Shown here in pieces: positions 1-7,701 of a stretch of DNA of 64,000 bases. Where the stretch lies: contig JANQKS010000056.1 of assembly GCA_028281005.1 (NCBI GenBank), positions 34,263-98,262 of the forward strand, written 5' to 3'. The number at the start of each line of letters is the position of its first letter. Within the stretch, counting starts at the first letter, position 1. This DNA comes from Pseudomonadales bacterium. GTDB taxonomy: Bacteria > Pseudomonadota > Gammaproteobacteria > Pseudomonadales > Azotimanducaceae. A program made the position numbers and the translations under genes. A model generated the notes under the pieces. It ran no database searches and was not told the origin of the DNA. It saw only the letters and a list, made by a program, of their open reading frames with translations.

Positions 1-1
1 T

Positions 2-244
2 TACGATCACATCCTCGATCAAGAACACTTTTTGCCGGCGCCAGAGCTGGCTGGCGCTTTAGATGCGCAGGGTATGCTGAGCGCGGAGCGGGTAATCACG
101 TACTGCGGCGGTGGTATTGCCGCTACCGTGGATGCGTTTGCCTGCAAACTTATGGGCCAAGACAACATCGCGGTATACGACGGCTCTATGTCGGAATGGG
201 TGCAGGACGACAGCCGCCCGTTAACCGAAGGTGCACAACCTTAA
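2..244 (+). CDS. Sulfurtransferase (rhodanese), C-terminal part, cut by window edge
   Basis: The frame is open from the first bases of the window, so the 5' end lies outside. The visible 80 residues carry the rhodanese active-site loop YCGGGIAAT, whose Cys forms the persulfide intermediate, followed by the conserved closing segment with DGSMSEW. This is the C-terminal, catalytic domain of a thiosulfate or 3-mercaptopyruvate sulfurtransferase. The CGGG loop resembles that of single- or two-domain cyanide-detoxifying or sulfur-transfer enzymes, but substrate cannot be told from the fragment. The stop is followed by a 166-bp gap holding a short tandem repeat before the next gene. Confidence 0.85.
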   Translation, partial: YDHILDQEHFLPAPELAGALDAQGMLSAERVITYCGGGIAATVDAFACKLMGQDNIAVYDGSMSEWVQDDSRPLTEGAQP

Positions 245-257
245 CGCGATCCTCTTT

Positions 258-317
258 TTATTCGGCCGCGCTTTATTCGGCCGCACATCTATCGGTCGCA
301 CATTTAATCGGCCACAT
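258..317 (+). repeat. Four degenerate 15-bp tandem units in intergenic DNA
   Basis: Units begin near 258, 273, 288 and 303, each centred on TCGGCCGCAC or a one- or two-base variant. The fourth carries one extra base before its core. The array lies between the rhodanese stop and the gene at 411 and matches no recognised family. Confidence 0.6.
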
Positions 318-410
318 GTTGTTCAGCGGCGGTTTAGTTTCAGTTCACCGGACATTCAGTCCCGCGACCCTACAGTACGCCTACCCTCACCAAAAACAGT
401 AGGAGTAGGT

Positions 411-998
411 ATGAAAAGTTTAGCAGTCACCACCGTCGTCATTGGCGCCCTGCTGGCAGCCGATGGCGCGATGGCAAGAGACGACGATCGCAAAGGAGAT
501 CGCAAAGACCGCGTCGAGCAGCGACACTATGATGGGCACTACGATAGGTACAGCTACCGTGACAAACACCATCGCGGTTACCACAGCAAACACGAGCGCC
601 GCCACCATGAGCGCCGCCACTTCAACAAGCATGACGTAGTGCGCCTGGACATCCCGGTGCGCATCCGCGGTGACGAACGTGTGCATCTGCGTCGCCTGTT
701 AAAAAACTACTACAACATCAACCCGGATCACTATCGCCTGCGTAAGGTAGTGGTCGACAGCCGCGGCCGCCATGACTACGCCAGCGCGCGCCTTAAAGTC
801 GGTGGTGAAGTGTCAGACCGAACCAGGCTCGAGCGCGGCAAAAACCATCTGCGCGCCCCGCGCTACAGTAACGGCCGTTGGGTATTGGGGTTGCGTAATG
901 CACGGGTCAATAACATCCGCGTGGTGTTAGAACCTCGGCAACGTTATGCGCGACACGAGCATCCGCGCCGCTGGATGAAGTACCGCGCTTGGTACTAA
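411..998 (+). CDS. Secreted His/Arg/Asp-rich protein of unknown function
   Basis: The 195-residue product starts at an ATG preceded by a good ribosome site (AGGAG, 401-405). In-frame codons upstream would read through the 15-bp repeat and are unlikely to be used. Residues 1-22 look like a signal peptide (ALLAADGAMA). Residues 23-75 are extremely rich in His, Arg, Lys and Asp, with HHRGYHSKHERRHHERRH as the densest part. The remaining 120 residues look like a small folded, strongly basic domain without Cys. A periplasmic location is inferred; metal or polyanion binding is a guess from composition. I do not recognise the family. Confidence 0.75.
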   Translation: MKSLAVTTVVIGALLAADGAMARDDDRKGDRKDRVEQRHYDGHYDRYSYRDKHHRGYHSKHERRHHERRHFNKHDVVRLDIPVRIRGDERVHLRRLLKNYYNINPDHYRLRKVVVDSRGRHDYASARLKVGGEVSDRTRLERGKNHLRAPRYSNGRWVLGLRNARVNNIRVVLEPRQRYARHEHPRRWMKYRAWY

Positions 999-1038
999 GA
1001 AAAGAGGGGACGCCCGTTGCGTTCTTTCACCCCAACCG

Positions 1039-1061
1039 GATCCGGGCTTTATGCCCGGATC
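1039..1061. terminator. Hairpin between convergent genes
   Basis: GATCCGGGC, a TTTAT loop and GCCCGGATC form a perfect 9-bp stem. It overlaps the stop codon of the minus-strand phosphatase and lies 41 bp past the stop of the plus-strand gene. There is no long T-run on either side, so termination is plausible but unproven. Confidence 0.5.
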
Positions 1062-1756
1062 TCTACTTCTGATCCGTGTTGGCTGCGCATGAAGTAACGT
1101 CCCGCCCGTTCAAACAGCAACAAACCATCCAGAAACTCCACATCCGGCCCATCCAAACCTTCCAACCCAACACCATGACGCACTGTGTACACAGTCATGT
1201 CGTGGGACACACACAAATCCAAGTGGGGCGCTTCACCCGCCGGCCCCGAGCCGCGTAACTTACCCAACAAGGCACGCAACACCATTTGCACGGCCAGCTG
1301 AGCAGGCATCATGGCGTCTTCCGGTACCTCACCGACAAACCAGGCGTCCAGGTAATCCACCATGGTGTCGGCCTGACTCATGCCTTTCCACATCTTCTGT
1401 TGATCCAGCGCGTAAAACACACCCAAAGCTTCTACCGGCCGGGTGCGATGACCGGCGCCGCCGGATTGGGTATGGCCGTCGATCACCAACTGCGCGGTCT
1501 CCATACAGCGCTCCGGCGGACTGGCATAGCCGCGCACCGAGACGTGTTTGGGTAATGCTTGGCCCAAACGCAGGCTTAAGTTGCGCCCATGTTCGGTAAG
1601 CGGGTTCAGCAAATCGTGGATGTTGCGATCAAACGTGCGCGCGGAATGCCGCATCAGCAGCACCGCCCGTTCTACGCCATCGGCAAAACTGTCCTCCACC
1701 AATTGAGCGGTGTCTTCCCCGAAGTGATCAAAGTGTTCCGCCCCACGGGTATCCAT
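1049..1756 (-). CDS. Histidine phosphatase family protein
   Basis: A 235-residue protein of the histidine phosphatase (phosphoglycerate mutase-like) superfamily. The catalytic RH motif is seen as LLMRHSAR near residue 35, and the second conserved His lies in CVSHDMTVY near residue 190. These build the phosphohistidine active site. Insertion of a long helical region between them (residues 75-175) is closer to the acid-phosphatase/phytase style than to small mutases, but the natural substrate is unknown. No signal peptide is seen, so it is probably cytoplasmic. It is divergent from the SDR gene at 1852 with 95 bp between the starts. Confidence 0.8.
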   Translation of the reverse strand: MDTRGAEHFDHFGEDTAQLVEDSFADGVERAVLLMRHSARTFDRNIHDLLNPLTEHGRNLSLRLGQALPKHVSVRGYASPPERCMETAQLVIDGHTQSGGAGHRTRPVEALGVFYALDQQKMWKGMSQADTMVDYLDAWFVGEVPEDAMMPAQLAVQMVLRALLGKLRGSGPAGEAPHLDLCVSHDMTVYTVRHGVGLEGLDGPDVEFLDGLLLFERAGRYFMRSQHGSEVEIRA

Positions 1757-1851
1757 TTGCGCTCCCTATGTGTGTCAAATGCAGCAATTGAGAGTATTCT
1801 GGTGGCGAGCACACGACATGACAACCCACAACATTACTAAGGGGAGACAAC

Positions 1852-2766
1852 ATGGGCAGACTAGAGGACAGAGTGGTTGTGGTCACCGGCGCCGGCCGCG
1901 GCATCGGTAAAGAGATAGCGCTGTTGTGCGCCAGCGAAGGTGCCAAGGTGGTGGTCAACGATCTTGGCGGTGCCACCGACGGCACTGGCAGCACACACAT
2001 CGCCGATGAAGTGGCTGAGGAAATTCGAGCCGCGGGCGGCGAAGCTGCCGCCAATACCGACTCCGTGGCCGACGTCGCCGGCGGCGAAGCGATTCTACAA
2101 ACCGCGGTTGATGCTTTTGGCGGCGCGGATGTCCTGGTCAACAACGCCGGCATCTTACGCGACAAAACCATCTTCAATATGGAAGAAGCGGATTGGGACG
2201 CGGTGCTTGCGGTCCACCTCAAAGGCCACTATTGCTGCTCGCGGCCGTTTGCCCGCTACATCAGGGAGCACAATCGCACCGGCGCGCGTATCATCAACTT
2301 CTCTTCGGTATCCGGCCTGTTTGGCAATTTCGGACAGGCCAACTATGGCGCCGCAAAAGCGGGTATTGCCGGTTTTTCCCGCGTGCTGGCTTTGGAACTG
2401 GCCAAATACGGCTGTACGGTGAATACCATTTCCCCAGGAGCGCTCACCCGCATGACCATCCCGCTGCGTGAAAACCGCGGCGAAACCGTGGAGCAGGACG
2501 ACTTAGACTCCGGCGGCCCACAGCACATCGCGCCCATCGTGGCCTGGCTGGCCTCGGAAGCTTCCGCCGGCATCACCGCGGAGATCTTTCACACGGGTCG
2601 CGGTGGCGTCGCCATCATGCAACAGCCGCGCATCATCAAGCAATTCAGGAAAAGCAAAGGTGTGTGGACGCTCGATGAGTTGGATCAGATTGTGCCGCAG
2701 TTGATCGAGGCGAAGCAGGCGAATGTGGCGGCGGCGGATGAAAGTGGGGTGGCGGTGACGGTTTGA
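1852..2766 (+). CDS. SDR family dehydrogenase, (3R)-hydroxyacyl-CoA dehydrogenase-like
   Basis: A 304-residue classical short-chain dehydrogenase. The cofactor motif TGAGRGIG is at residues 12-19, followed by NDLGG, then NNAG near 98 and the active-site YGAAK near 165. The Asp after beta-2 (VNDLGG) favours NAD(H). The long C-terminal tail with GGVAIMQQP and a WTLDEL segment is typical of the SDR domain of peroxisomal multifunctional enzyme type 2 and its bacterial single-domain relatives. These oxidise (3R)-hydroxyacyl-CoA, so a role in side-chain or fatty-acyl beta-oxidation is likely. A strong AGGGGAG ribosome site precedes the ATG. It converges with the LysR gene across a 161-bp inverted-repeat element. 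Confidence 0.85.
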   Translation: MGRLEDRVVVVTGAGRGIGKEIALLCASEGAKVVVNDLGGATDGTGSTHIADEVAEEIRAAGGEAAANTDSVADVAGGEAILQTAVDAFGGADVLVNNAGILRDKTIFNMEEADWDAVLAVHLKGHYCCSRPFARYIREHNRTGARIINFSSVSGLFGNFGQANYGAAKAGIAGFSRVLALELAKYGCTVNTISPGALTRMTIPLRENRGETVEQDDLDSGGPQHIAPIVAWLASEASAGITAEIFHTGRGGVAIMQQPRIIKQFRKSKGVWTLDELDQIVPQLIEAKQANVAAADESGVAVTV

Positions 2767-2814
2767 CTCTCGACCTATGAGGTTGGGGTCAAAGACTTCG
2801 GTCAATTTGAGAGC

Positions 2815-2975
2815 GATTGCGGCACGGGTAGACGTTTTCGTAACGACCGCGGCGCCCCTCCGGGGTGCCCTCACTCACTGAACAAGCCCCACTTGCGCCT
2901 ATGGCTCCAGTTGGTCTTTTCAGCTCACTCGGCTTGGGCCAGATTGTTACGAAAACGTCTACCCGTGCCGCAATC
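2815..2975. repeat. 161-bp element with perfect 30-bp terminal inverted repeats
   Basis: Bases 2815-2844 are the exact reverse complement of 2946-2975; matching stops abruptly at both outer and inner ends. The 101-bp interior has its own hairpin potential (CCCCTCCGGGG at 2856-2866) and no coding frame. The right end supplies the last base of the LysR stop codon (2975-2977). No flanking target duplication was found. It looks like a MITE or similar dispersed element, or a very long hairpin between convergent genes. Only one copy is present in this window. Confidence 0.6.
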
Positions 2976-3874
2976 TATACCAAGTGTTGGGCAAGACCTT
3001 CACCCAGACGCCGATAGACCGCGTAAAGTTGTTCACTGTCACGTACTTCGGGCCGAGCTGTGAGCCACACATCGATGTTAATCACCTCTGATTGCAAATA
3101 GACCGGCAGCCAATCCGCTTCAGGTGCGGCCATCCACAAGGGTAATGCCGCCACCCCCCAACCCGCACGCACCGCGGCGCGTTGACAAGACAACGAATCA
3201 CTGCGCAGCACCACTTGGTCGGTGTCGATGTGTAAGCCGCGGTGGGCGGCGCCGCGCACTAAAAAGTCGCGGGTCACGCCGTCGATGAAGCGGTGTTTGG
3301 CCAAGTGTTCCAGGTCTACCAGACCAAACTCAGCCACATAGTCTCGATGGGCAAACAATCCCATCTCCAGTTGGCCAACTTTCTTACACAGCAGCTCTTG
3401 CTGTTCTGGGCGCGCATGTCGCAAGGCAATGTCGGCATCACGCTCAAGTAGATTCAGGGTATTGTCGGTCACCACCATGTCGACGCGCAGGCTCTGATCC
3501 GGGCTGGTGGTCAGCTCCGTTAACAGCACATCGGGCAATAGATCACCGAGAATCTCCGCCACGGATACGCGTACGCGTTCGATCGGGCGTGAGCGCACAG
3601 AATCTGTCGCGGCTTGAAATGCCAGGGCGCTGCTGTGCATGACGGTGGCGGCGTTGCTCAAACCCAGGCCGGCTTCGTTTAACACCAGGCCTTGGGAGGT
3701 GCGGCTAAACAGGGAGACACCGATGGACTCTTCGAGTTGCTGTATGTGACGGGCCGCGGTGGGGTGGGTAATGCCGAGATTTCGCGCGCCGCCGGCGAGA
3801 CTGCCGGCTTTTGCCACCGCCACGAAAGTGCGCACCAAATTCCAATCCAGATCGAAAGCAGGATGGCCCATCAT
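2975..3874 (-). CDS. LysR-family transcriptional regulator
   Basis: A 299-residue protein. The N-terminal winged helix-turn-helix (residues 10-65) shows the LysR pattern: LVRTFVAVAKAGSLAGGARN, then HPTAARHIQQLEESIGVSLF. The rest is a substrate-binding-like effector domain. The second Met (3871) is an equally good start. It is divergent from the small secreted protein at 4036, with two palindromes in the gap that could be its binding sites. Its 3' end abuts the inverted-repeat element. The target and inducer are unknown; the convergent SDR gene is not an obvious target. Confidence 0.88.
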   Translation of the reverse strand: MMGHPAFDLDWNLVRTFVAVAKAGSLAGGARNLGITHPTAARHIQQLEESIGVSLFSRTSQGLVLNEAGLGLSNAATVMHSSALAFQAATDSVRSRPIERVRVSVAEILGDLLPDVLLTELTTSPDQSLRVDMVVTDNTLNLLERDADIALRHARPEQQELLCKKVGQLEMGLFAHRDYVAEFGLVDLEHLAKHRFIDGVTRDFLVRGAAHRGLHIDTDQVVLRSDSLSCQRAAVRAGWGVAALPLWMAAPEADWLPVYLQSEVINIDVWLTARPEVRDSEQLYAVYRRLGEGLAQHLV

Positions 3875-3905
3875 AAGCGCCGCCCTGGTCGGGTAATGCT
3901 TTGTG

Positions 3906-3919
3906 ACATCAATATGTCG
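3906..3919. promoter_or_regulatory. Palindrome upstream of the LysR gene
   Basis: GACAT-CAAT-ATGTC is a perfect 5-4-5 inverted repeat 31 bp upstream of the LysR start. Self-regulating LysR proteins often bind interrupted palindromes in this position. Assignment is by location only. Confidence 0.35.
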
Positions 3920-3950
3920 CTCCCTGTAAATCTGTGCAAAACGCTTTCTA

Positions 3951-3997
3951 CGTTACTTATCTTCCCCGATTAGCGGTCAAACGTTACCTTACGTAAC
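3951..3997. promoter_or_regulatory. ACGTTAC direct repeats and GTTAC-N5-GTAAC palindrome
   Basis: ACGTTAC occurs at 3951 and again at 3981, exactly 30 bp apart, on the same DNA face. The second copy is half of the perfect palindrome GTTAC-CTTAC-GTAAC (3983-3997). They lie 39-85 bp upstream of the gene at 4036 and are candidate operator sites in this divergent promoter. Confidence 0.35.
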
Positions 3998-4035
3998 ACC
4001 TAACCTCAACCCCCTCTAGACACCGAGACTTGCAC

Positions 4036-4386
4036 ATGAAAAACCTAGTAATTGCGACCGTCGCCACTTCCGCCTTGGCATTCAGCATCGCGGCTGAAGC
4101 ACGCACCAGCTCTGAAACCGAATTTCGCGGCTACGCCACCTGTGTTAAGTACGCTGAGCAGCGTAGCAACGGTCTGGTACCCGAGCGCGAGTACTTTATT
4201 GCCAAGCAAACTGACACCACCCAGTATTTTGTGAATGCCACACGTTGGGAAGAAGGTGAGCGCAACGCCATTCGCGTGGCGTGCGAAACCGCACAACGCG
4301 GCCAAAAACTGGTTAGCGCTTCCATTGAAAACGGACGGTTCACCAACGCCACGCCGAAGGTAACCGTTGAAGTTGCGCAAAAATAA
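4036..4386 (+). CDS. Small secreted protein of unknown function
   Basis: A 116-residue protein with a clear signal peptide (LVIATVATSALAFSIAAEA, cut near residue 21). The mature part has two Cys (TCVKYAEQ and RVACETAQ) that could form a disulfide in the periplasm, and no transmembrane segment. I chose the ATG at 4036; a TTG two codons upstream is also in frame. No family is recognised. It is transcribed away from the LysR gene and may be controlled by it. Confidence 0.65.
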   Translation: MKNLVIATVATSALAFSIAAEARTSSETEFRGYATCVKYAEQRSNGLVPEREYFIAKQTDTTQYFVNATRWEEGERNAIRVACETAQRGQKLVSASIENGRFTNATPKVTVEVAQK

Positions 4387-4409
4387 GCTTGGCAGGCTTC
4401 TGCGCAGGT

Positions 4410-5720
4410 CTAAATGAAATAGACCCAGCGTAGATACACGCGACTCGCGCCCCCGGTAGTGACAACCGCTCCGGGGGCGTTGTTATTTGTGGGGTTTGTC
4501 CCAGCGGGCACGGTAAACACCGGTACACCCCCAAACTCATCACCCCGCCCACCCAGCGGTTCCAGCCAGCCAAACTGCAAGCGTTGGTGATCGCCGGGTT
4601 CATAGTTCAGCTGCATCTGCATCAAGCTGCTGCTGTCGTGCAAGTTGCTGATCAAGGTGACGGTCTGGGTGACCAGGGGGTGCCACTCCAGGTTGCCACC
4701 CACAGCCAGGTAGTTTTCCATCAAATTGAACAGTTCGCCGCGCGCCAAACGGAGTTGCAGCGCTTCCGGCAGCATAAAGAGGTTATCGGGTAGCCGATCA
4801 ACGCCCCAGCCATTGTGAAAGTACTCCGCAAACACATAGGCATTGCGGCTACCCAGCATGAAGCTCACATCGGCATTAATGATGCCGGACACACGCCACT
4901 CGTCATCATCATTCCACTGCCCTTGGTAGCGTGTCGCAACCACATCGGTGCGCAGCAACGCCTGCCCCACACCCAGGCGTAAACTTGCGCCCAACACGCG
5001 CTCGTCGTAGTGCTCGGCCGCCACCAGCTCAAATTCCGCCGCTCCGGCGTAACCGTGCCATTTCAGAGCCGTACTACTGACCTCACCGGTAACATCGTCG
5101 TCGTTATCACGCCGAATGACATGTAACAGCTGCAAATCATGACCGTTGGCCAATAGGCGGTCGGCCAAAATCAAATCATCACCGGCTTTGTAATCACGAT
5201 CCACAACGGTCGGTGAAAAGGGGCTAAACAGATCTAACGGCTGAAACACAATGCCACTGCCCCAACTGACAGCCTGGCGGCCCACAGTAAAACTCCAATC
5301 TCCCGGCTGCCATTGCAAAGCCAGGCGGTCCAGACGATGAAAACTCTGATGCCGATTGCCGTCCTCAATCTCCCAGGTGAGGTCTACCCAACGGCGCTCG
5401 TCGTTGGTGACAGTTTGGTCCACCGCGCTATTCGGATCGCGGCCCAACGCTACCGCATCACCACTAAGCAGCACGGTGGAATGATCCAGCAACAGCTGCA
5501 CCGGACCGAGCCGCTGCTTAAACATCATGCGCAAATCCAAGGTTTGGTCGTAGCTCGGCGTTTCGTCAAGCTGCCGCTGCACATCGTGGGGGGGCAAGGC
5601 GCTGGCGGTGCTAAACCACTTCAGGCGAAAGTCCGCCTCCAGGGCTTGGGCCGGCGGCGCGCCAAGCAGCAGGCTGCTTACAAAAATAAGCGCGTCACGC
5701 AGGCAGCGCGGCGTCATCAT
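4410..5720 (-). CDS. Outer-membrane beta-barrel protein at the end of the LolCDE-like operon
   Basis: A 436-residue protein with an N-terminal signal peptide (ALIFVSSLLLGAPPAQA). Alternating hydrophobic strands continue to a C-terminal YLRWVYFI, ending in hydrophobic and aromatic residues as outer-membrane barrels do. Features such as GRQAVSWGSG and the DLFSPFSP segment resemble the alginate-export/DUF1302-type porin group. Its start lies inside the 3' end of the ATPase gene (26-bp overlap), so the two are probably translated together. In context it is likely the outer-membrane partner of the ABC system upstream. The cargo is unknown. Confidence 0.7.
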   Translation of the reverse strand: MMTPRCLRDALIFVSSLLLGAPPAQALEADFRLKWFSTASALPPHDVQRQLDETPSYDQTLDLRMMFKQRLGPVQLLLDHSTVLLSGDAVALGRDPNSAVDQTVTNDERRWVDLTWEIEDGNRHQSFHRLDRLALQWQPGDWSFTVGRQAVSWGSGIVFQPLDLFSPFSPTVVDRDYKAGDDLILADRLLANGHDLQLLHVIRRDNDDDVTGEVSSTALKWHGYAGAAEFELVAAEHYDERVLGASLRLGVGQALLRTDVVATRYQGQWNDDDEWRVSGIINADVSFMLGSRNAYVFAEYFHNGWGVDRLPDNLFMLPEALQLRLARGELFNLMENYLAVGGNLEWHPLVTQTVTLISNLHDSSSLMQMQLNYEPGDHQRLQFGWLEPLGGRGDEFGGVPVFTVPAGTNPTNNNAPGAVVTTGGASRVYLRWVYFI

Positions 5721-6399
5721 GCTCTATGGCACCATCGCGTAACTTAACCTGCCGGGTGGCGTAACTCATCACCATGGGGTCATGGGTGGCGGTTATGATG
5801 GTCATACCGTTGTCCTGATTGAGACGTTTCAATAGCTCCAGCAACTCTTCGGTGGTGCGCGAATCTAAATTGGCACTTGGTTCGTCCGCCAACAGCAGCA
5901 CCGGGTCTGAGGCGATGGCGCGCGCCACAGCCACGCGCTGCTGTTGCCCGCCGGACATTTCACCCGGCCGGCGGTGAATCATCTCTCCCAACCCCAACTT
6001 GGTCAGCACATCTTCAGCACGACCCTGCCGTTCGGCAGCCGGAACACCTTGCAATTGCATGATAAATTCCACGTTTTCCAGCGCGCTCAACACGGGTATG
6101 AGATTGTAGGCTTGGAATACAAAACCCAGCTTGTGGAGGCGCAACTCCGCTAACGCGCTTTCCGACAAGCCGCCGTAATCCACCTCATCGACGACCACCG
6201 AGCCGCTGTCCGGCCGATCGAGGCCACCGATGATATTAAGCAGCGTGGATTTGCCGGATCCGGACGGACCGGAAAGACTGACAAACTCCCCCGGGTGGAC
6301 CACAAAGTCGACCCCGCGCAAGGCGTGCACGGGTACAGCTTCCTTCTGATACGTTTTGGTGACGCCCTTACACACCACTACTGGCTGACTCATATCCAC
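5695..6399 (-). CDS. ABC transporter ATP-binding protein, LolD/MacB type
   Basis: A 234-residue ATPase with Walker A GPSGSGKST (near 44-52), the Q-loop segment FVFQAYNLIPVLSALENV, signature MSGGQQQR and Walker B LLLADEPSANLD. The FVFQAYNLIP form and overall length fit the LolD/MacB/FtsE group, which energises mechanotransmission permeases rather than substrate channels. It lies 88 bp after the second permease gene and overlaps the barrel gene. A second Met at 6393 could be the start. Confidence 0.92.
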   Translation of the reverse strand: MDMSQPVVVCKGVTKTYQKEAVPVHALRGVDFVVHPGEFVSLSGPSGSGKSTLLNIIGGLDRPDSGSVVVDEVDYGGLSESALAELRLHKLGFVFQAYNLIPVLSALENVEFIMQLQGVPAAERQGRAEDVLTKLGLGEMIHRRPGEMSGGQQQRVAVARAIASDPVLLLADEPSANLDSRTTEELLELLKRLNQDNGMTIITATHDPMVMSYATRQVKLRDGAIEHDDAALPA

Positions 6400-6487
6400 T
6401 CCAATTCAGACGCTTGTGCGCAGTGTTCACCCTGCGCGCAGCTTGTGTTCGTTCGACGGTCCCGTGCCCGTTGCACCGCACCCATGG

Positions 6488-7693
6488 TCAGCTGCGTAAA
6501 GCATCCAGCGGTTGCACCTGGACCACGCGCCAAGCGGGATAAAGGCTCGCCGCGATGCCTAGTAACATGCTGCTGAACGCTACGGTGAGCAGATCACTCG
6601 GCAACATCACCGGCACCAGCAGACTGGCGACGCCAAACAGTTCAATGCCATCCGACCACGCGGTCAGATCAATCCCATCGCTGATGGCTGCATAAATCAG
6701 GGCGCCAAGCAGCGTCCCGGCCAGCACACCGAGCGCCATCATGACGCAGGACTCAACCACAACTTGTACCACCACAGTGCGTTTCTGCATTCCCAAGGCC
6801 CGCATCATGCCAAGCTCTTTCACCCGCTCCATGACAGCAGCAGCCAGTGAATTAACCAGGCCAAATGTCAGGGCACCCATCATCAGCAAGAACCAGACAT
6901 AGATAACCCCGTCGGCAAACAAGAACATTTCCGCCGCCTGGGGCTCCAGCTCTTGCCAATCCATGACCTCCAGATCACTCAGGCTCGCCGCCATGGACAG
7001 CTTGGCCGGCTCGCGATAGTTCTCCGTCGTCAGCCGCACCGACACCTCGGTCACAGCGTCAGTCTCCAATAGCGCCTGCAAATGTTCTAAGCCGACAAAA
7101 ACAAACAGCTTCTCCAAACCGGTGCCTTGGACATCGTAGCTACCGGCAATACGATAGCCGCGCTCGCGGTTGAGGCCATCAGCCCCTTGCGTGATGATCA
7201 CCAGGCGGCGCCCGATATCACTCTCCAACTGGCGCAGAAGCTCTTTACCCAGCACCACCCGATTATCGTCTGCAGCCGTCAAAAACTCCCCGTCAATGAC
7301 GGCATCGCGTAGAAAAGAAATACCCTCGGCGCCTGGCTCGATACCCACCAACTGTACGCCCCGGGTTTCACGCTCACTCATAATGACACCGGGGATACGT
7401 ACGCGCGGTGCCCAACCCAATAAAACATCCGACGGCACGTCCGGTGTGAAGCTGTCTTCAATTACAAAACTGTTCATGATGGTGGGGTCATCCCGGTACC
7501 CGGGGGCGTGCACTTTGACATGGCCGGTCAAGTTCGACACAGCCGTATCCAGCAGATCGAGTTGGTAGCCACGCAACAGTGTGTTTGAGGCATTCACGCC
7601 CGCCACCGCCACCGCAATGGCCAACAACAGCATACCGTTGCGCCGCTTGTGGCGCAGCAGGTTGCGAATACTGAGCTGTAATAACAGTTTCAC
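6488..7693 (-). CDS. FtsX/LolE-type ABC permease (second)
   Basis: A 401-residue permease. An N-terminal membrane segment (GMLLLAIAVAVAGV near residue 25) is followed by a large periplasmic MacB-PCD-like domain to about residue 255. Three membrane segments lie at the C-terminus, ending with SLYPAWRVVQVQPLDALRS, the usual FtsX-family tail. It follows the first permease by 8 bp, so the two probably form a heterodimer as LolC and LolE do. The periplasmic domain is presumed to move lipoprotein or lipid toward the LolA-like partner. Confidence 0.88.
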   Translation of the reverse strand: MKLLLQLSIRNLLRHKRRNGMLLLAIAVAVAGVNASNTLLRGYQLDLLDTAVSNLTGHVKVHAPGYRDDPTIMNSFVIEDSFTPDVPSDVLLGWAPRVRIPGVIMSERETRGVQLVGIEPGAEGISFLRDAVIDGEFLTAADDNRVVLGKELLRQLESDIGRRLVIITQGADGLNRERGYRIAGSYDVQGTGLEKLFVFVGLEHLQALLETDAVTEVSVRLTTENYREPAKLSMAASLSDLEVMDWQELEPQAAEMFLFADGVIYVWFLLMMGALTFGLVNSLAAAVMERVKELGMMRALGMQKRTVVVQVVVESCVMMALGVLAGTLLGALIYAAISDGIDLTAWSDGIELFGVASLLVPVMLPSDLLTVAFSSMLLGIAASLYPAWRVVQVQPLDALRS

Positions 7694-7701
7694 GCGGTAA
7701 A

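Noticed and set aside
2503..2874. Antisense frame ending near the inverted-repeat element
   Set aside because: It runs opposite to a clear SDR gene, has no ribosome site and starts inside the repeat element.
5313..5747. 144-codon frame opposite the outer-membrane barrel gene
   Set aside because: The minus-strand gene has signal peptide, barrel pattern and operon context; the plus frame has none.
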